From an uncultured Ruminiclostridium sp. (lineage in GTDB: Bacteria; Bacillota; Clostridia; Oscillospirales; Ruminococcaceae): 64,000 bases of DNA. Numbering within the stretch: the first letter of the stretch is position 1; each line of letters starts with the position of its first letter. Positions 52,946 to 61,199 of this stretch are shown piece by piece. Location: contig CAJUQV010000019.1 in NCBI GenBank assembly GCA_910588335.1, positions 1 to 64,000 on the forward strand. Direction: 5' to 3'. A program made the translations under genes and the position numbers. Below the pieces are notes generated by a model, which saw only the letters and a list, made by a program, of their open reading frames with translations, ran no database searches and was not told the DNA's origin.

Positions 52946-53592
52946 TGTATTATCTCCTTTCTTCCCGTAAGCCTGTTAAACAGCGCGGATATTCCCTTCG
53001 CACATGTTTTTGCCAGTTTGAAAATAGCCTTGCAAAGCGGATATACGGCCAACGGTATAAGCCCGCCCAGAATAAGGCTCTGACCTAACAGAAAAATTCC
53101 CACCACCGGATTGTCGAACATGGCGGCGATACCGCCCACAAGCAATCCTATCGCTCCGCCTCCGAAGCCCGCCATAAGTCCGATTATTAAGGCAAAAAAT
53201 GCCACAATTAATGATACAAGCACCGCCGCCACCGATAGCAAAAAAGGAGCGGAAAACACCGCCAATACCACAAACAGGGCTATCTGCCCTCCCGTCCATT
53301 TTTTGGCGCTCTGAGCGGGAGTGGGAGGAGGAGTAAAACCGCCGTAACCGCCGGACGAATTTGAGCCGAAATTTGATTCGGTCTCCGTTTTAACATTTTC
53401 GGCGGTATTCTCGCTTATTATCGAGCGCGCCAATTCTTCGGGGGTACCCAGACTTGCGATCACCGCCTGTTCGTTGTCCTCTCCGGCGTCGCTGAAAAAT
53501 TCCTCATAATAGCTCATGGCTGCGTCTCTTTCCTCGTTGGGCAGGGCGGAAAGCGCGTTTCTGAGCCGAGACAAGAACTCGTATTTATTCAT
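52942..53592 (-). CDS. DUF1700 (HAAS domain) membrane protein
   Basis: About 216 residues. I take the ATG at 53592, with TGGAG 9 bases upstream and an 8-base overlap with the PadR stop codon; one 15 bases earlier has no site. The N-terminal HAAS helices (MNKYEFLSRLRNALSALP; YYEEFFSDA) are followed by a Gly/Pro-rich linker and four hydrophobic segments. HAAS proteins work with a PadR regulator encoded directly upstream, here too; the partner domain binds the regulator and relieves repression. Confidence 0.85.
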   Translation of the reverse strand: MNKYEFLSRLRNALSALPNEERDAAMSYYEEFFSDAGEDNEQAVIASLGTPEELARSIISENTAENVKTETESNFGSNSSGGYGGFTPPPTPAQSAKKWTGGQIALFVVLAVFSAPFLLSVAAVLVSLIVAFFALIIGLMAGFGGGAIGLLVGGIAAMFDNPVVGIFLLGQSLILGGLIPLAVYPLCKAIFKLAKTCAKGISALFNRLTGRKEIIQ

Positions 53593-53932
53593 TGGCTTCA
53601 TCTCCATTATAAGTATGCTCCTCTCCTTGAGTAAAAATTATGTCCTCGATTTTTTTCCGGTGGAGCTTCCACTCCTCGCGGTACAACTCCAGCGCCGCAC
53701 TTCCTTTGTTGGTTACTCGGTAATACCGTCGGTTCCTGCCCTGAAACTCCCGGTCGTAGGTTTCCAGAACCTCTTCCTTTTGCAGACGCCTCAGAACGGG
53801 ATACAGCGTTGACTCGGACACGTCGACGGCTACTCTTATATCCTGAGTAATCTTATAGCCGTAGGTATCCTCTTTGGCAACCACCGCCAGAACCAATGCG
53901 TCAAGCAGCGCCGATGTTATCGGAAACGCCAT
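53585..53932 (-). CDS. PadR-family transcriptional regulator
   Basis: 115 residues from the ATG at 53932 (AAGGAG, 8 bases upstream). The winged helix has LVLAVVAKEDTYGYKITQDI and ESTLYPVLRRLQKEEVLE, then the wing ending NRRYYRVTNKG, and a C-terminal dimer helix. It is the first gene of the four-gene envelope cassette, which it probably represses; the DUF1700 partner is coupled to it by overlap. An incomplete inverted repeat (ATATTATAGCGCATATAATAT) around the likely -10 could be its operator. Confidence 0.9.
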   Translation of the reverse strand: MAFPITSALLDALVLAVVAKEDTYGYKITQDIRVAVDVSESTLYPVLRRLQKEEVLETYDREFQGRNRRYYRVTNKGSAALELYREEWKLHRKKIEDIIFTQGEEHTYNGDEANE

Positions 53933-54087
53933 TTGATCATCTCCTTTTATGCGAAGGGTTTTTGTATCGTTTACTATATTATAGCGCATATAATATCATT
54001 TGTCAATACAATATTGGAAATTTTTCTTGGGAAAGGCAAAATTTTTTTCGTTGCTTTGATTACAACACAGAGTCAATGCACCCAAAT

Positions 54088-54124
54088 AAAAAAGGCTGAG
54101 ACTTTAAAGAATCACAGCCTTTTT
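54088..54124. terminator. Bidirectional terminator after clpB
   Basis: AAAAAGGCTG pairs with CAGCCTTTTT around a 15-base loop, between the clpB stop codon (54140) and the start region of the PadR gene. It functions for clpB on the minus strand. Confidence 0.75.
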
Positions 54125-54139
54125 CAATATTGTTCTTTA

Positions 54140-56746
54140 TTATTTAACCGCAAGCGCAAGCCCGTCGCTTCCGCTATCAATAACTACGGTATCTCCCTCT
54201 TTCAGGGAATCTCTCACTATTGCTTTTGCAATCAGCGTTTCCACCTTGCTCTGAATAAATCTTTTAAGAGGTCTCGCCCCGTAAACCGGGTCGTAACCGC
54301 TGTCTATAATATAGGCTTTCGCGCTGTCGGTAATCTCCACCTTGATCTGTTTATCCTCAAGCCGCCTTGAAAGATCTTTTATCATCAGATCCACAATGCT
54401 GCCTATCTCAGATTTGGCAAGAGGTTTATAGAAAACGATTTCGTCCAGTCTGTTGAGAAATTCGGGTCGGAATTGGGATTTCAGAAGCTTTTCCACCTGT
54501 TCCTTCGCTTCGTCGGAAATCTCGTTGTTCTCGGTTATTCCCTCTAAAATATAGCTTGAACCCAAATTGCTTGTAAGTATGATTATTGTGTTTTTAAAAT
54601 CAACCGTCCTGCCCTGACTGTCGGTAATGCGGCCGTCGTCAAGAACCTGAAGCAGTATATTGAACACGTCCGGATGAGCCTTTTCTATTTCGTCAAAGAG
54701 AACTACCGAATAGGGCTTGCGCCGTACTGCCTCGGTAAGCTGCCCGCCTTCGTCATAGCCAACATATCCCGGAGGTGCGCCGATAAGGCGGCTTACGCTG
54801 TATTTTTCCATATATTCGGTCATATCAATACGGACTATATTGTGTTCATCGTCAAAAAGCGCCTGCGCCAGAGCCTTGGCAAGCTCGGTCTTACCCACTC
54901 CTGTGGGGCCTAAGAACAGGAAGGAGCCTATTGGGCGATTGGGATCCTGTATCCCCGCTCTTGAACGGAGTATGGCTTCGCTTACCTTTTCCACAGCTTC
55001 ATTCTGACCGATAACGCGTTTATGGAGTATATCCTCCATACCCAGAAGCTTTGAGCGCTCCCCTTCCATAAGCTTGGCGACGGGGATACCCGTCCAGCGG
55101 GCGATTATTCTGGATATCTCCTCTTCCGTTACCTTGTCGCGCAAAAGCGAGCTGCTGCTTTTTTGTTCCTCGGCTAATTTTTCTTCTTTTTCAAGCTCCG
55201 CCTGAAGCTGCGGCAATTTTCCGTATTGAAGCTCGGCGGCCTTGTTAAGATTATACTCGCGCTTTGCCGCTTCGATTTCGCCGCCCAGACGCTCTATCTC
55301 CTTGCGCAGGGACTGCACCTTGTTTATACCGCTTTTTTCGTTTTCCCATTTGGCTTTCATCTCCGCCAGCCGTTCTCTCATTTGCGCCAGCTCTTTTTGT
55401 ATATCCTCCAAATGCTCCTGTGAAAGCTTGTCGTTTTCTTTTTTAAGAGCAGCCTCTTCTATTTCGTACTGCATTATCTTTCTCGAAAGCTCGTCAAGCT
55501 CGGCGGGCATGGACTCCATTTCGGTTTTTATCAGGGCGCAGGCCTCGTCCACCAAGTCTATGGCTTTATCCGGGAGAAAACGGTCGCTTATATATCTGTT
55601 GGAAAGCACCGCCGCCGCTATAAGCGCCTGATCATGTATTTTTACGCCGTGAAATACCTCGTAGCGCTCCTTAAGCCCTCTCAATATGGAAACGGTGTCC
55701 TCCACGGTAGGCTCGTCAACCTGTACGGGCTGGAAACGCCTTTCCAAAGCGGGATCCTTTTCTATATATTTGCGGTACTCGTCAAGGGTGGTCGCGCCGA
55801 TACAGTGAAGTTCACCTCTGGCAAGCATTGGCTTTAGAATGTTTCCCGCATCCATTGCTCCGTCGGTTTTACCGGCGCCTACTATAAGGTGAAGCTCGTC
55901 TATAAAGAGAATGATTCTGCCGTCGCTTTTCTTTACCTCCTGTAATACCGCTTTTAAGCGTTCCTCAAACTCCCCTCTGTATTTGGCTCCTGCCACAAGC
56001 GCTCCCATATCGAGACTGAACAACTGTCTGTCCTTTAACCCCACGGGAACGTCTCCCCTTACTATGCGAATGGCAAGACCCTCGGCGATGGCAGTTTTTC
56101 CCACTCCCGGCTCACCGATAAGTACGGGATTGTTTTTCGTCTTTCGGCTTAATATTCGGATAACGTTTCTTATTTCACCGTCGCGGCCTATAACGGGATC
56201 CAGCTTGTTTTTGCGCGCCAGCTCCACAAGATCCTGTCCGTACTTTTTTAGCACGTCGTAGGTATCTTCGGGGCTGTCGGAAGTCACTCTCGTGTTGCCT
56301 CTTACCTTTTGAAGAGCGGCCAGAAAGGCGTTTTTGGTTATCTTATGACCTGAAAAAAGCTCCTTTACCTTTTCCTCCGCCTTGTCGACAAGTCCGAGAA
56401 AAAGATGCTCCACGCTTATAAACTCGTCGTTCATACGGTCGGCTTCCTCTTCGGCGGCGGTAAAAGCTCTGTCCAGAGCAGCGGTGATGTAAACGCTGTT
56501 CATTTCCCTCGCACCGCTGCCCGTAACCTTGGGAACGCCGTCCACTATTTTTTCGGCGGAATCGGTGAAGGCTTTCAAATCCACTTCCATGGACTGTAAA
56601 AGCTGTGGGATCAAGCCATCTTCCTGTTCCAATAAAGCGAGGAGAATATGACACTGATCTATCTGCTGATTATTGTTTTTTACCGCTATGCTCTGAGCGG
56701 ATTCAACCGTTTCAATTGATTTCTTTGTCAGTTTCTGAGTATTCAT
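54140..56746 (-). CDS. clpB: ClpB chaperone disaggregase
   Basis: About 868 residues from the ATG at 56746 (AAAGGAAG 7 bases upstream). The full set of ClpB parts is present: an N-domain of two Clp_N repeats (about 10-150), AAA1 with GEPGVGKTAIAEG (about 212-224), a middle coiled-coil domain (about 400-525), AAA2 with GPTGVGKTELAKAL (about 605-618), and the C-terminal D2-small domain. Both Walker B motifs (LFIDELH and VLFDEIEKAHP) and arginine fingers are present. It disaggregates proteins with DnaK. I found no CIRCE or CtsR operator in the upstream region. It is preceded in the same direction by the ribbon-helix-helix gene. Confidence 0.95.
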   Translation of the reverse strand: MNTQKLTKKSIETVESAQSIAVKNNNQQIDQCHILLALLEQEDGLIPQLLQSMEVDLKAFTDSAEKIVDGVPKVTGSGAREMNSVYITAALDRAFTAAEEEADRMNDEFISVEHLFLGLVDKAEEKVKELFSGHKITKNAFLAALQKVRGNTRVTSDSPEDTYDVLKKYGQDLVELARKNKLDPVIGRDGEIRNVIRILSRKTKNNPVLIGEPGVGKTAIAEGLAIRIVRGDVPVGLKDRQLFSLDMGALVAGAKYRGEFEERLKAVLQEVKKSDGRIILFIDELHLIVGAGKTDGAMDAGNILKPMLARGELHCIGATTLDEYRKYIEKDPALERRFQPVQVDEPTVEDTVSILRGLKERYEVFHGVKIHDQALIAAAVLSNRYISDRFLPDKAIDLVDEACALIKTEMESMPAELDELSRKIMQYEIEEAALKKENDKLSQEHLEDIQKELAQMRERLAEMKAKWENEKSGINKVQSLRKEIERLGGEIEAAKREYNLNKAAELQYGKLPQLQAELEKEEKLAEEQKSSSSLLRDKVTEEEISRIIARWTGIPVAKLMEGERSKLLGMEDILHKRVIGQNEAVEKVSEAILRSRAGIQDPNRPIGSFLFLGPTGVGKTELAKALAQALFDDEHNIVRIDMTEYMEKYSVSRLIGAPPGYVGYDEGGQLTEAVRRKPYSVVLFDEIEKAHPDVFNILLQVLDDGRITDSQGRTVDFKNTIIILTSNLGSSYILEGITENNEISDEAKEQVEKLLKSQFRPEFLNRLDEIVFYKPLAKSEIGSIVDLMIKDLSRRLEDKQIKVEITDSAKAYIIDSGYDPVYGARPLKRFIQSKVETLIAKAIVRDSLKEGDTVVIDSGSDGLALAVK

Positions 56747-56775
56747 AGCTGTTCTTCCTTTCATTTTATCATACT

Positions 56776-57435
56776 TTATATAATGGCTATCCCGCTTTCA
56801 AGATAACCCACGAATTTTTCCGCCGCTTTTGTTCTCGCCTCCCGTTCACTGTCACAGGCAAAATAACATTTAAGCACATCGTCAAACATTCTTATATATT
56901 CGGCGATGGCTTCTCCCGTTTCCTCGGTGGTTTTATTATTATATTCTTCGGGTAGGGTAAATTCTCTCGTAAGCTTTCCTTCCGAAATAATATAGCGTAT
57001 TTTTCCTTTTATATACTTTGCCGTGTACTCATTTTCAAGCATTGCCCAGAAATGCAGAAATTCCTCCATTTTTTCTCTAAGCTCCGCCGACTGGGTACGA
57101 AAATTAACCCTTATTTCGCCCATGGTCTTTTCGCTGCCGCGAAAAATCCTCAGACCGTAGCGTATGGTGGGATTATATTTGTATTTAAGGGATGAGCGTA
57201 TCAGCATGGATTGATCCCCCGGTTCCACTATAAAATTTTCCTTAGCGGCGGAAAAATACCTGTTAAGGCTGTCAAAAATATCGTTTATTCTCATTTCGGG
57301 AGTAGTGAAGCTCACACGCTCCGCCAATATCCGGTCAATAAACCCCGAACGGCTTATTCCCATTGTATATGCCAGTCTGTCCACCGCTTCCACCACCTCG
57401 TCGGTGAGAACAAGACTGTAAACGCTTTTGCTCAT
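56776..57435 (-). CDS. Ribbon-helix-helix protein encoded upstream of clpB
   Basis: 219 residues. The N-terminal 45 residues match a CopG/Arc-type fold (SVYSLVLTDEVVEAVDRLAYTMGISRSGFIDRIL). The remaining 170 residues are not recognised but are alpha/beta with a long helical part (AELREKMEEFLHFWAMLENE). It may act as a DNA-binding regulator of itself and of clpB, whose start codon is 29 bases downstream on the same strand. This arrangement for clpB regulation is not the classical CtsR or HrcA one, and is an inference. Confidence 0.6.
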   Translation of the reverse strand: MSKSVYSLVLTDEVVEAVDRLAYTMGISRSGFIDRILAERVSFTTPEMRINDIFDSLNRYFSAAKENFIVEPGDQSMLIRSSLKYKYNPTIRYGLRIFRGSEKTMGEIRVNFRTQSAELREKMEEFLHFWAMLENEYTAKYIKGKIRYIISEGKLTREFTLPEEYNNKTTEETGEAIAEYIRMFDDVLKCYFACDSEREARTKAAEKFVGYLESGIAII

Positions 57436-57636
57436 TCTTTTGTTCCGCCTTTCCGCAGCGCTTTTTATTCTTTTCCTTTTCGGCAGTTTAATTATAACAC
57501 GGTTTTAATAATTTGTCAAGTGTTTTATATAAATTTATTTACGAGTTATTAAAGTTTGCTGTAATTACGAATAAAAAGACGTATTTAAAATAATAAAAAG
57601 AAACCATATTTTCATGAATATTTGCTTAAAAAAGTA

Positions 57637-57665
57637 TTGACAAACAAGATAAAAGGTGTTATAAT
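57637..57665 (+). promoter_or_regulatory. Consensus sigma-A promoter of trpB
   Basis: TTGACA at 57637-57642 and TATAAT at 57660-57665 with a 17-base spacer, a perfect match. The leader (about 70 bases) contains a weak hairpin (AGCGCTTT...AAAGCGCT) but no T-box or trp attenuator that I can recognise. Confidence 0.85.
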
Positions 57666-57738
57666 AATGTAAAATATATGGAAGGAAGCGCTTTGGATTG
57701 GATTCATATCGAAAAAAGCGCTCGGAAAGGAGAAAAAC

Positions 57739-59109
57739 ATGGAAAATATCCCGTACAAAATCTACCTCTTTGAAAGCGAGATACCGAAGCAGTGGTATAA
57801 CGTAAGAGCAGATATGAAAAACAAGCCCGCCCCGCTGCTGAATCCCGAAACGCTCAAGCCGATGACTTTAGAGGAATTGTCGGGCGTATTTTGCACCGAG
57901 CTGGCCGCGCAGGAGCTTAACGATACCGATCCGTACATTGACATACCCGACGAGATAAGGGATTTTTATAAAATGTACCGTCCCGCCCCTCTTGTAAGAG
58001 CATACTGCCTTGAAAAATATCTTGATACGCCCGCAAAGATATATTATAAATTCGAGGGAAACAACACATCGGGAAGCCACAAGCTGAACAGCGCCATCGC
58101 TCAGGCGTATTACGCTAAAAAACAGGGATTAAAGGGCGTAACCACCGAAACGGGCGCGGGTCAGTGGGGTACGGCGCTTTCCATGGCCTGCGCTTATCTG
58201 GGACTTGACTGCAAGGTATTTATGGTTAAGTGCTCCTACGAGCAAAAGCCTTTCAGACGTGAGGTCATGAGAACCTACGGTGCCGACGTTACCCCGTCCC
58301 CCTCCGAAACCACCGAGGTGGGCAGAAAAATACTGGCAAAGCACCCCGATACATCGGGTTCCTTGGGCTGCGCTATTTCCGAAGCGGTGGAGGTCGCCGT
58401 TAAAAGCGAGGGCTATCGTTATGTTCTCGGCTCCGTTTTGTCTCAGGTACTGCTTCATCAATCCATAATCGGTCTTGAGGCAAAAACCGCCCTTGACAAA
58501 TACGGCGTAAAGCCCGATATGATAATAGGCTGCGCGGGCGGCGGATCAAATTTGGGCGGTCTTATCTCTCCGTTTATGGGCGAAAAGCTCAGGGGAGAAA
58601 AAGATTATGAATTTGTAGCGGTTGAGCCTGCTTCATGCCCAAGTCTCACAAGAGGAAAATATGTATACGACTTCTGCGACACGGGAATGGTATGCCCGCT
58701 GGCAAAGATGTACACGCTGGGAAGCGGATTTATTCCCTCCGCAAGTCACGCGGGCGGTCTGCGCTATCACGGCATGAGCAGCGTTCTTTCACAGCTTTAC
58801 GACGACGGACTTATGACCGCTCGCTCGGTTACTCAGACAGAGGTGTTTGAAGCGGCGCGTCAATTCGCAAGAATAGAGGGAATACTCCCCGCCCCCGAAA
58901 GCAGCCATGCAATACGCGTCGCCATTGACGAAGCCGTGAAGTGTAAGGAAACGGGCGAGGAAAAGACGATTCTGTTCGGTCTTACCGGAACGGGCTATTT
59001 CGATATGGTAGCTTATCAGAGGTTTAACGACGGACAGATGAGCGATTATATTCCCACCGATGAGGAGCTTAAGGCGGGATTTGACGGGCTACCTAAAGTT
59101 AATCTGTAA
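57739..59109 (+). CDS. trpB: Tryptophan synthase beta-like enzyme, TrpB2 type
   Basis: 456 residues, longer than classical TrpB (about 400) and with the N-terminal extension typical of TrpB2. The PLP lysine is in NTSGSHKLNSA (about 115), followed by TTETGAGQWG and CAGGGSNLGG (PLP phosphate binding). It condenses indole or a related compound with serine. No trpA or other trp genes are present, and TrpB2 is often encoded away from the trp operon, possibly salvaging free indole. The RBS is GAAAGGAG 8 bases before the start. A terminator follows the stop codon. Confidence 0.92.
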   Translation: MENIPYKIYLFESEIPKQWYNVRADMKNKPAPLLNPETLKPMTLEELSGVFCTELAAQELNDTDPYIDIPDEIRDFYKMYRPAPLVRAYCLEKYLDTPAKIYYKFEGNNTSGSHKLNSAIAQAYYAKKQGLKGVTTETGAGQWGTALSMACAYLGLDCKVFMVKCSYEQKPFRREVMRTYGADVTPSPSETTEVGRKILAKHPDTSGSLGCAISEAVEVAVKSEGYRYVLGSVLSQVLLHQSIIGLEAKTALDKYGVKPDMIIGCAGGGSNLGGLISPFMGEKLRGEKDYEFVAVEPASCPSLTRGKYVYDFCDTGMVCPLAKMYTLGSGFIPSASHAGGLRYHGMSSVLSQLYDDGLMTARSVTQTEVFEAARQFARIEGILPAPESSHAIRVAIDEAVKCKETGEEKTILFGLTGTGYFDMVAYQRFNDGQMSDYIPTDEELKAGFDGLPKVNL

Positions 59110-59117
59110 TAATTACA

Positions 59118-59165
59118 ATAAAAAAGCCGCCGATAAAGTCTTTGACATTATCGGTGACTTTTTTC
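59118..59165 (+). terminator. Terminator after trpB
   Basis: AAAAAAGCC-GCCGATAA pairs with TTATCGGT-GACTTTTTT, with six T residues at the end, shortly after the trpB stop codon. Confidence 0.75.
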
Positions 59166-59186
59166 GTTGGATAAGGAGGTAAGGTT

Positions 59187-59996
59187 TTGGATATCAAAGA
59201 AATCATTGAAAGCAAATTTGGCTTGACTGTTCATGATATTTTTGTTAAGGGGCAGGGGTTTGACAGCGTTGCATATCTTGTAAATAATGAATATATATTC
59301 AAGCAGTCAAAACATAATCAATCAAGAATCAATTTAAAAAAAGAAATACAGGTATTAAATTATCTGAAAGGCAAAGTCACTTTACAGATACCCGATATTG
59401 AATATTACAGCGAAGAATACGGAGTTTGCGGTTATAAAGAGATCGTGGGCGAAAAACTCGGACCCGATGCTTACAAAAATATGAGCGATAAAGAAAAGGA
59501 TAGGTTGGCGAAAGATATCGCGTCGTTTCTGAGAGAAATACATTCTATGCCTTTACCTCGTATTGACGGGTTGGAACTCAATGTTATTGAAGATTATAAA
59601 AGCGATTACGATGCTTTAAAGGAAATGATTTATAATAAAATACCCGACAGATCAAAAAAAGATATAGACGGTTTGTATAAAAGAATACTAAATGATGAGC
59701 GGATTTCTCAATATGAAAAGGCTTTATGTCATAATGACTTAAGCTGTAATCATATTATAATTCAAAACAATAAAGCTGTGGGTATAATTGATTTCGGAGA
59801 CTCCGCCGTTACCGACAAAGATAGGGATTTTATATACTTGTTGGAGGATAGCGGTGAAGAAATCGGGAGAGAATTAGGCTTAAGAGTTTTAGAGTATTAT
59901 AAGCACTCAAATAAGGATACGGCAATTTTTAAAGCGGATTTGAATGAGGAATATTATCCTATTGAGAAAATACTGGGGGAGAAAGTCAAAGAATAG
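59187..59996 (+). CDS. Aminoglycoside phosphotransferase (APH)-like kinase
   Basis: 269 residues, started at TTG 59187 because AAGGAGG lies 8 bases upstream and the frame has no better start. Catalytic loop CHNDLSCNHIII (about 186-197) with the Asp base and the Asn, and GIIDFGDSAVTD (about 205-216) with the metal-binding Asp. The N-lobe has a Lys in YIFKQSK. The closest class by look is APH(2'')-like; such proteins also phosphorylate other small molecules, so resistance is not implied. It sits between trpB and a convergent reductase. Confidence 0.8.
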   Translation: MDIKEIIESKFGLTVHDIFVKGQGFDSVAYLVNNEYIFKQSKHNQSRINLKKEIQVLNYLKGKVTLQIPDIEYYSEEYGVCGYKEIVGEKLGPDAYKNMSDKEKDRLAKDIASFLREIHSMPLPRIDGLELNVIEDYKSDYDALKEMIYNKIPDRSKKDIDGLYKRILNDERISQYEKALCHNDLSCNHIIIQNNKAVGIIDFGDSAVTDKDRDFIYLLEDSGEEIGRELGLRVLEYYKHSNKDTAIFKADLNEEYYPIEKILGEKVKE

Positions 59997-60000
59997 GAAC

Positions 60001-60044
60001 AAAAAAGCCGCAATCACCCCATCGGGCAGGATTGCGGCTTTTTT
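60001..60044. terminator. Bidirectional terminator between convergent genes
   Basis: AAAAAAGCCGCAATC pairs perfectly with GATTGCGGCTTTTTT, 15 bases each, between the APH-like gene and the reductase gene. Confidence 0.8.
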
Positions 60045-60046
60045 GT

Positions 60047-61075
60047 TCAGTTCACCTTTACTTCTCCCTTAAGCACCCTCTTATAATCCTCATAATTTGC
60101 CTTAAGCAGCTCGGGCGTATCCAGTTCATATGGACACTTGCTCTTGCACTGTCCACAGTTCAGGCAATTTTCTATCTGCTTCATATTATTTTGCCACGTT
60201 TCGGAAAGCCAGTTTTCCGAAGGCGCCCTGCGAAGCATAAGGGACATTCTGGCACAGTTGTTTATCTGTATTCCCGCGGGACAGGGCATACAGTAGCCGC
60301 AGCCACGGCAGAAGCTTCCGCTCAGCTCTTCTCTGTCCGAATCTATAAGCTTTTGTATTTCCTCGGTCATTTCGGGAGTATCGTTCATATAGGAGAGCCA
60401 TTCGTCCAGTTCTTTTTCCCTCTGTATCCCCCAGATGGGAAGAACGTTATCGTACTGTCCCATAAAAGCGTAAGCAGCGCGGGAATCGGTAATTATTCCG
60501 CCGCCAAGACCTTTCATGGCGATAAAGCCCATATTATGGGTCTTACACTTTTCGGCAAGACCCAGTTCCCTTTCGGAGGACAAATAGCTGAAAGGAAACT
60601 GAAGCGTTTCATACAACCCCGAAGCTATACATTCCTCGGCCACGCCTATTTTATGGGCGGTAATGCCTATATGGCGGATCAAACCCTGGCGCTTAAAATC
60701 CTCCATCAGCTCGTACATTTCGCTTTTATCATCCGGGCATATGCAGTGAGAGGCGCAATGAAACTGATATATGTCTATGTAGTCGGTTTTAAGAGTTTTA
60801 AGGGAGGTTTTAATCTGCTTTTTCATATCCTCGGTATTTTGAGCCATTGTTTTGGTAGCGATAAAAATATTTTTTCTTACATCTGACAAAGCCAAACCTA
60901 TTTTTTCTTCGCTGTCGGAATAGGCTCTCGCGGTATCAAAAAAAGTTATTCCGCCCTCGAATGCCTTTTGAAGTATCTTTACCGCTTCAGCGGTGGGCGT
61001 TCTTTGAAGAGGAAGAACGCCGAAAGCGTTCTGAACCGTGGTTATTCCCGTGCTGCCCAAGGTTATTGTTCTCAT
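60047..61075 (-). CDS. Aldo/keto reductase fused to a 4Fe-4S ferredoxin domain
   Basis: 342 residues. The N-terminal (beta/alpha)8 barrel (about 1-270) is of the YghZ/PetR-type aldo/keto reductase group (FDTARAYSDSEEKIG; YIDIYQFH). The C-terminal part has cysteine clusters FCRGCGYCMPCPAG and NCLNCGQCKSKCPYEL, which would bind two 4Fe-4S clusters. Fused proteins of this kind are common in anaerobes and may transfer electrons to or from ferredoxin. Substrate not known. RBS AAAGGACGG precedes the start. Confidence 0.9.
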   Translation of the reverse strand: MRTITLGSTGITTVQNAFGVLPLQRTPTAEAVKILQKAFEGGITFFDTARAYSDSEEKIGLALSDVRKNIFIATKTMAQNTEDMKKQIKTSLKTLKTDYIDIYQFHCASHCICPDDKSEMYELMEDFKRQGLIRHIGITAHKIGVAEECIASGLYETLQFPFSYLSSERELGLAEKCKTHNMGFIAMKGLGGGIITDSRAAYAFMGQYDNVLPIWGIQREKELDEWLSYMNDTPEMTEEIQKLIDSDREELSGSFCRGCGYCMPCPAGIQINNCARMSLMLRRAPSENWLSETWQNNMKQIENCLNCGQCKSKCPYELDTPELLKANYEDYKRVLKGEVKVN

Positions 61076-61199
61076 ACTTTTTCCGTCCTTTCTTGTATTT
61101 CTTCAATTGTAACGCTTTTTTGTGAAAATGTCAACATACAATTGAAATTCGGATAAATTTATGTTAAAATAAAATATTAAATGTTTTCGGAGGTTAAGG

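Noticed and set aside
57666..57738. T-box or trp attenuator in the trpB leader
   Set aside because: The leader is about 70 bases, too short, with no T-box sequence (TGGNACCGCG) or Trp-rich leader peptide.
59187..59996. Calling the APH-like kinase a resistance gene
   Set aside because: The motifs support the kinase fold, but the substrate cannot be read from the sequence and many such proteins act on other small molecules.
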